The notes under the pieces were generated by a model. It saw only the letters and a list, made by a program, of their open reading frames with translations, had not been told where the DNA came from and searched no databases. The translations under genes and the position numbers were made by a program. Shown piece after piece: positions 7,100-9,841 of a DNA stretch of 9,841 nt. Source of the stretch: Ardenticatenia bacterium (GTDB lineage Bacteria > Chloroflexota > Anaerolineae > Aggregatilineales > Aggregatilineaceae); contig JALSSH010000399.1 in assembly GCA_026984385.1 (NCBI GenBank), positions 1 through 9,841 on the forward strand, written 5' to 3'. Every line of letters begins with the position of its first letter. The first letter of the stretch is position 1.

Positions 7100-7339
7100 A
7101 TGAAACGCTTTGTTCCGATGTTGACGCGGGTAGTTGGTGTGTTGGTGGCGCTGGCCTTGCTGAGCGCGCCGCTGACGGTGTGGGCGCAAGAAGGGCACGG
7201 CGCAGAGGGCGCACGTGCGGCTGAGCCTGCCGGTGCGAATCTGGGTGCGTTGATTACGTTGCTCGGCGTCTTGGCGATCCTGGCGGTGGGCAGCGTGTAC
7301 ATGGCCTGGAGCGAGCCGGAGCCGGAAAGCGACGAGTAA
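7100..7339 (+). CDS. Small exported/membrane protein of unknown function
   Basis: A 79-residue protein that I do not recognise. Residues 1-29 look like a signal peptide (basic MKRF start, hydrophobic 11-26, possible cut after VWA before QEGHG). A short Ala/Gly/Glu-rich stretch follows (30-47, with His33), then one transmembrane helix (about 48-69) and an acidic tail, SEPEPESDE. If the signal is cleaved, the mature protein is about 50 residues with a single membrane span. The coding case is good: TATAAT promoter, AGAAGG about ten bases before ATG, clean hydrophobic pattern, and tight packing 80 bases before ccmE. Small single-span proteins such as CcmD accompany cytochrome c maturation genes, but the acidic C-terminus is unlike the basic one usual in CcmD, so that link is only a guess from position. 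Confidence 0.75.
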   Translation: MKRFVPMLTRVVGVLVALALLSAPLTVWAQEGHGAEGARAAEPAGANLGALITLLGVLAILAVGSVYMAWSEPEPESDE

Positions 7340-7390
7340 CGGTGTGTGCAACGGGGCGGGGTGTTGCTACAATTGTTGTTGACGCACCGT
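7339..7390. repeat. Imperfect inverted repeat around the ccmE promoter
   Basis: ACGGTGTGTGCAAC (7339-7352) pairs with GTTGACGCACCGT (7378-7390), giving about 13 pairs with one bulged base and one G-T pair. The -10 element TACAAT lies in the loop. It could be an operator, or a structure in transcripts reading through from the upstream small gene; either is inference. Confidence 0.4.
7368..7373 (+). promoter_or_regulatory. Likely -10 element (TACAAT) of ccmE
   Basis: TACAAT lies 46 bases before the ccmE ATG. GTGC is at 7346-7349, 22 bases upstream start to start, and no classical -35 is present. The upstream small gene could also be co-transcribed with ccmE. Confidence 0.5.
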
Positions 7391-7419
7391 TCGCTTAGAA
7401 GAGCTAATTGAGGGACATT

Positions 7420-7998
7420 ATGGCAGACGCACGTTTGGAGCAGGCGGAAACCCCGCGTGATGATTGGGAAAAGTACACCGTTGCCCCGGAAGTCCAACGC
7501 AGCGCCACACGCTCGGGGCGCTGGCGGTTTTTGGTTTTGGGGCTGGCGCTTTTGGGCGCGATTGCCTATTTGATGCTTTCCGGCACAGGCATCGGCGCGC
7601 GCTATTACACCACGATTGAGGAGCTGCTCAACGATCAGTCCATGTGGGGGAAGAAAGTGCGCATTTCCGGCGCGGTAGTCGGCGACCCGGTCTTTTCTCC
7701 GGAGACCAACGAGCTGCATTTTGTGGTCGCCAATATCCCCAACGACAACGACGCTATTCGCGAGCAGGGCGGTTTGGCGCTGGTCTTGCACAACGCGGTG
7801 ATCAACCCCGATGTGCCGCGTTTGCAGGTGGTGGCGCACGACAAGGAAATCCCCGATCTGTTGCAAAACGAGGCCCAGGCGATTATGGCCGGTCGTTTGG
7901 AGATGGTGGATGGAGAGCCGGTCTTTTACGCCGATGAGATCAATCTCAAGTGCCCGACCAAATACGAGGAATCCGTGCCGGAACAGGTCGTGCAATAG
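7420..7998 (+). CDS. ccmE: Cytochrome c maturation heme chaperone CcmE, CxxxY variant
   Basis: CcmE is a membrane-anchored heme chaperone that binds heme covalently on the outer face of the cytoplasmic membrane and delivers it to apocytochromes c. The 192-residue product has a cytoplasmic N-terminal stretch, one transmembrane helix (about 36-53), then the OB-like beta domain. The beginning of that domain, YYTTIEELL, and GKKVRISGAVV (77-87) are typical. The heme-binding site of classical CcmE is HxxxY; here it is LKCPTKYEE, so C178 replaces His and Y182 is kept. This CxxxY form is known from archaea and some bacteria with the reduced Ccm system that lacks CcmG and CcmH. The N-terminal extension of about 35 residues is longer than usual. 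The start is ATG 7420 with GAGG six bases upstream, not the in-frame TTG at 7408, which overlaps that site. An intrinsic terminator follows; the next gene encodes a triheme cytochrome c, a likely client. No ccmA, B, C or F is in the window. Confidence 0.92.
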   Translation: MADARLEQAETPRDDWEKYTVAPEVQRSATRSGRWRFLVLGLALLGAIAYLMLSGTGIGARYYTTIEELLNDQSMWGKKVRISGAVVGDPVFSPETNELHFVVANIPNDNDAIREQGGLALVLHNAVINPDVPRLQVVAHDKEIPDLLQNEAQAIMAGRLEMVDGEPVFYADEINLKCPTKYEESVPEQVVQ

Positions 7999-8023
7999 CG
8001 CGGTTTTCGCACCTCAAGAACGC

Positions 8024-8058
8024 AAACGGCGTTGAGCTTGGCTCAGCGCCGTTTTTTT
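8024..8058 (+). terminator. Intrinsic terminator after ccmE
   Basis: AAACGGCGTTGAGC (8024-8037) pairs with GCTCAGCGCCGTTT (8041-8054) around loop TTG, with one T-G pair. The run of T from 8052 to 8058 gives the U-tract. It starts 26 bases after the ccmE stop. Confidence 0.92.
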
Positions 8059-8116
8059 GTTTCCCCTTGCCAAATGAGAATTTGATGAGACTTGTGCTCT
8101 TTTGCTGTTGATTAAA

Positions 8117-8145
8117 TTGACTTCATAAATATAAAACTTTACTAT
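8117..8145 (+). promoter_or_regulatory. Promoter of the P460-like cytochrome gene
   Basis: TTGACT (8117-8122), a 17-base spacer and TACTAT (8140-8145) form the most classical promoter in the window. Transcription would start near 8152, giving a leader of about 65 bases. Confidence 0.65.
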
Positions 8146-8159
8146 CAATATACATTGAT
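8144..8159. promoter_or_regulatory. Palindrome over the cytochrome transcription start, candidate operator
   Basis: ATCAATATACATTGAT has perfect six-base arms and 14 of 16 symmetric positions. It overlaps the end of the -10 and the expected start site, a typical place for a repressor. The regulator is unknown. The half-sites face the opposite way from an FNR/CRP-type TTGAT-N4-ATCAA box. Confidence 0.4.
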
Positions 8160-8216
8160 GTATTGACCGTTCCTTCGACTTGCTCCAGATAGACATATCC
8201 TGAGGAGAAACCTGTT

Positions 8217-9554
8217 ATGGCTCGTAAGTTATCCGTGTTTGTGCCGTTGGTCGTCGGCGTGGCTTTTGTGCTGGCGGCGTTGGTTGTGGCAAGCGTGACC
8301 GCCCCGCCGCAAATCGCCCAAGCCCAAGAAGGGCCTGCTGTTGATGGCGCAGCTTTATTGGACTATCTGATCAACCAAGCCCCTTACACCGAGTGGGGTT
8401 CGTGGAATGCCGACCGTTGGAGCGATTTCGGCGGGCTGCTCACCAGCGGTGAGCCGCACGGCAACACGATCCGCATTTTTGTCAACGACGTGGCGCGCCA
8501 GGCTGTGCAAGCTGACGACTTCGACGGCACGCTGCCCTACGGGAGCATCGTGGTTAAAGAAAACTACATGGGTGCGCTTTCCAACCCGGGGGACATTGCG
8601 GCACTAACCGTGATGTACAAGGTCGAGGGCTTCAATCCGGAGGCGGGCGACTGGTTTTGGATGAAGGCGGCGGGCGACGGTAGTGCGGTGATGGCGGCGG
8701 GTGCGGTCGAGGGCTGCATCAACTGCCATTCGCAAGAGGGCAACGCCGACTATATGTTGCGCTACGCTTTTGGCGATGAACCGGCGGTGAGCTACGGCGA
8801 GCCGCTACCGGAAGCTAACAGCGCGGCGGTGTTGGACTACATCTTCAACGTGGCCCCCTTCACCGAATGGGGATCGTGGCCGGCGAACGAGATGGACGAC
8901 TTCGGAGAGTTCCTAGTGGGCAACGAGCCGCACGGCGCAACCGTGCGTATTTGGGTCAATGACCGTGCCCTGGCCGCGATTGACCGCCCGAACTTCGACG
9001 GCACGCTGCCCTACGGCAGTATGATCGTCAAGGCGAACTACATGGGCACGCCGGAAGCTCCGGGCGACATCGCGGCGCTGACCATTATGTACAAGGTCGA
9101 GGGCTTTAACCCGGAGGCGGGCGATTGGTATTGGATCAAGGCCGGCAATGGCGGGACAGAAGTTGCCGCCGAGGGCGCGGTTGAAAGCTGCATCAATTGC
9201 CATGTGGAAGGAACGGACTACGTGCGCCGCTTTGATTTGCAACGCCACGCCGAGATGGTCAACGAGGAGATGATGGAAGGCGGCGGCATGGATGCTGAAG
9301 GTATGGATGGCGGCGAGGGGATGGGGTCCGACGGCGCGCTGAACGCTGAGGATGTCACCGCCGCTGAGCAATTGGTCGCCACGCGCTGCACGCTTTGCCA
9401 TACCCGCGACCGCATCGACGAAGAGATCGAGGAAGGGCAAGGCGCGCGTTTTTGGGAGATGACCACCAAGCGCATGATCAGCAACGGCGCGCCGATCAAC
9501 GAAGAGGAACGCGCTTTGATCGCGGCGTACCTGACTATGCTTTCCGCGCAATAA
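8217..9554 (+). CDS. Triheme c-type cytochrome: two tandem cytochrome P460-like domains plus a C-terminal mono-heme domain
   Basis: A 445-residue exported cytochrome. Residues 1-36 are a signal peptide or anchor (hydrophobic 8-27; possible cut after AQA). Two homologous domains follow, about 46-190 and 203-345, equivalent residues being 158 apart. Each has PHGxTxRI[FW]VND, FDGTLPYGS, VK, NYMG, MYKVEGFNPEAGDW and a c-type heme site, CINCH at 167-171 and 325-329, then a short DY..R[YF] tail. This matches the cytochrome P460 family. In P460 a lysine crosslinks to the heme; K114 and K272 sit in the matching place after the DGT motif. A Met/Gly/Glu-rich linker (346-373) leads to a small class-I-like domain with CTLCH (391-395) and a possible Met ligand M420 in TTKRM. 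Cytochrome P460 of ammonia oxidisers oxidises hydroxylamine; the reaction here is unknown and could be NO- or hydroxylamine-related or simple electron transfer. GAGGAG lies nine bases before ATG. Transcription is framed by its own promoter and a strong terminator, and ccmE lies directly upstream. Confidence 0.9.
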   Translation: MARKLSVFVPLVVGVAFVLAALVVASVTAPPQIAQAQEGPAVDGAALLDYLINQAPYTEWGSWNADRWSDFGGLLTSGEPHGNTIRIFVNDVARQAVQADDFDGTLPYGSIVVKENYMGALSNPGDIAALTVMYKVEGFNPEAGDWFWMKAAGDGSAVMAAGAVEGCINCHSQEGNADYMLRYAFGDEPAVSYGEPLPEANSAAVLDYIFNVAPFTEWGSWPANEMDDFGEFLVGNEPHGATVRIWVNDRALAAIDRPNFDGTLPYGSMIVKANYMGTPEAPGDIAALTIMYKVEGFNPEAGDWYWIKAGNGGTEVAAEGAVESCINCHVEGTDYVRRFDLQRHAEMVNEEMMEGGGMDAEGMDGGEGMGSDGALNAEDVTAAEQLVATRCTLCHTRDRIDEEIEEGQGARFWEMTTKRMISNGAPINEEERALIAAYLTMLSAQ

Positions 9555-9596
9555 GCACTGCCGACGCCACTCCGCGTTAGGGGGGCGCGCGCACTC

Positions 9597-9626
9597 ACAG
9601 CCCGATCCGCACGGATCGGGCTGTTT
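9597..9626 (+). terminator. Intrinsic terminator after the cytochrome gene
   Basis: ACAGCCCGATCC (9597-9608) pairs perfectly with GGATCGGGCTGT (9613-9624) around a GCAC loop, followed by TTTGCTCTTT. It lies about 40 bases past the stop. Confidence 0.88.
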
Positions 9627-9653
9627 GCTCTTTGCGGGGCGCGTGTGTATGAT
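9625..9653 (+). promoter_or_regulatory. Probable promoter of the aminopeptidase gene
   Basis: TTGCTC (9625-9630), a 17-base spacer and TATGAT (9648-9653). The -35 overlaps the tail of the preceding terminator, so the two genes are insulated yet packed closely. The leader would be about 60 bases. Confidence 0.5.
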
Positions 9654-9721
9654 CCGCGCGCTGTGTGGTGGCGCGATGCGTTTTTCGCCAGGAGCAAAGA
9701 GAGCTTTTGAAGGGTGAGAAA

Positions 9722-9841
9722 ATGAAAGATTTACGTGTGTTTGCCGCCGAGCTTGCCGATGTGTTGACCGAGTACAGCTCGCCGGTGCAGCCCGGGGACT
9801 ACGTCACTATCGTGGGCAACAGCGCGACTTGTTCTCCGCTG
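9722..9841 (+). CDS. M29-family aminopeptidase (partial, first 40 residues)
   Basis: Only the N-terminus is present. The string LADVLTEYSSPVQPGDYVTIVGN resembles the start of thermophilic M29 metallo-aminopeptidases (AmpS/aminopeptidase T), which begin with a helix ending in a Y-S-x-x-V-x-P-G-D motif and a beta strand. These cytoplasmic enzymes remove N-terminal residues from peptides using two metal ions; their metal ligands lie in the C-terminal half, beyond the window. The start is ATG 9722, with AAGGGTGAG just upstream and a promoter at 9625-9653. Forty residues are little to go on, so this is a likely rather than a certain call. Confidence 0.7.
   Translation, partial: MKDLRVFAAELADVLTEYSSPVQPGDYVTIVGNSATCSPL

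Larger units (their letters stand above)
8071..8200. promoter_or_regulatory. AT-rich regulatory island upstream of the triheme cytochrome
   Basis: In an otherwise GC-rich window this stretch is markedly AT-rich, most strongly at 8101-8163. It holds the promoter, a palindrome over the expected start site and six TTGAT/TTGAC motifs counted on both strands (8082, 8108, 8117, 8144 reversed, 8155, 8163). No ORF is evident. Confidence 0.6.

Noticed and set aside
6991..7995. A 334-codon minus-strand frame across the small gene and ccmE
   Set aside because: It crosses two genes with strong plus-strand evidence and their promoters, and its translation has no coherent pattern.
8144..8159. FNR/CRP-type site
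   Set aside because: The arms are ATCAA...TTGAT, opposite to the FNR consensus TTGAT-N4-ATCAA, so only a generic palindrome is reported.
1..9841. CRISPR, transposon, phage, toxin-antitoxin or defence system
   Set aside because: No spaced direct repeats, transposase or integrase motifs, or defence domains were seen; the only repeats are intragenic domain duplications and hairpins.

Overview
This is a GC-rich stretch of bacterial chromosome with ordinary Shine-Dalgarno sites, sigma-70-like promoters and hairpin terminators. The gene set (FadN-type beta-oxidation enzyme, four-domain ribosomal protein S1 with an acidic tail, CxxxY-type CcmE, exported PPC-repeat protein, M29 aminopeptidase) fits a Chloroflexota member of the Anaerolineae type. 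That placement is an inference from gene style only. I see no mobile element, CRISPR array, tRNA or rRNA.

Layout. 1-1275 (minus): first 425 residues of a FadN-type 3-hydroxyacyl-CoA dehydrogenase, cut by the window edge. 1276-1602: its promoter and the terminator of the next gene. 1603-4218 (minus): an exported 871-residue protein with a TlpA/ResA-like thioredoxin domain, four PPC repeats and a C-terminal beta domain. 4219-4399: divergent promoter region. 4400-5305 (plus): alpha/beta hydrolase of haloalkane-dehalogenase type. 5306-5550: promoter and long leader of rpsA. 5551-6897 (plus): ribosomal protein S1, followed by a very strong GC hairpin. 7100-7339 (plus): small exported or membrane protein of unknown function. 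7420-7998 (plus): ccmE, closed by a clear intrinsic terminator. 7999-8216: an AT-rich island with a promoter and a palindrome. 8217-9554 (plus): a three-heme c-type cytochrome made of two tandem cytochrome P460-like domains and a small C-terminal mono-heme domain, then a strong terminator. 9722-9841 (plus): start of an M29 aminopeptidase.

The most coherent theme is extracytoplasmic redox biology. CcmE is a heme chaperone for cytochrome c maturation. It lies directly before a triheme c-type cytochrome, and an exported thioredoxin-fold protein is encoded nearby. CcmE carries cysteine in place of the usual heme-binding histidine (CPTKY), the mark of the variant Ccm pathway. The duplicated P460-like cytochrome is the best candidate for something not well described; its two domains keep a lysine that appears to match the heme-crosslinking lysine of cytochrome P460. 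The other genes (beta-oxidation, hydrolase, S1, aminopeptidase) look like independent transcription units.
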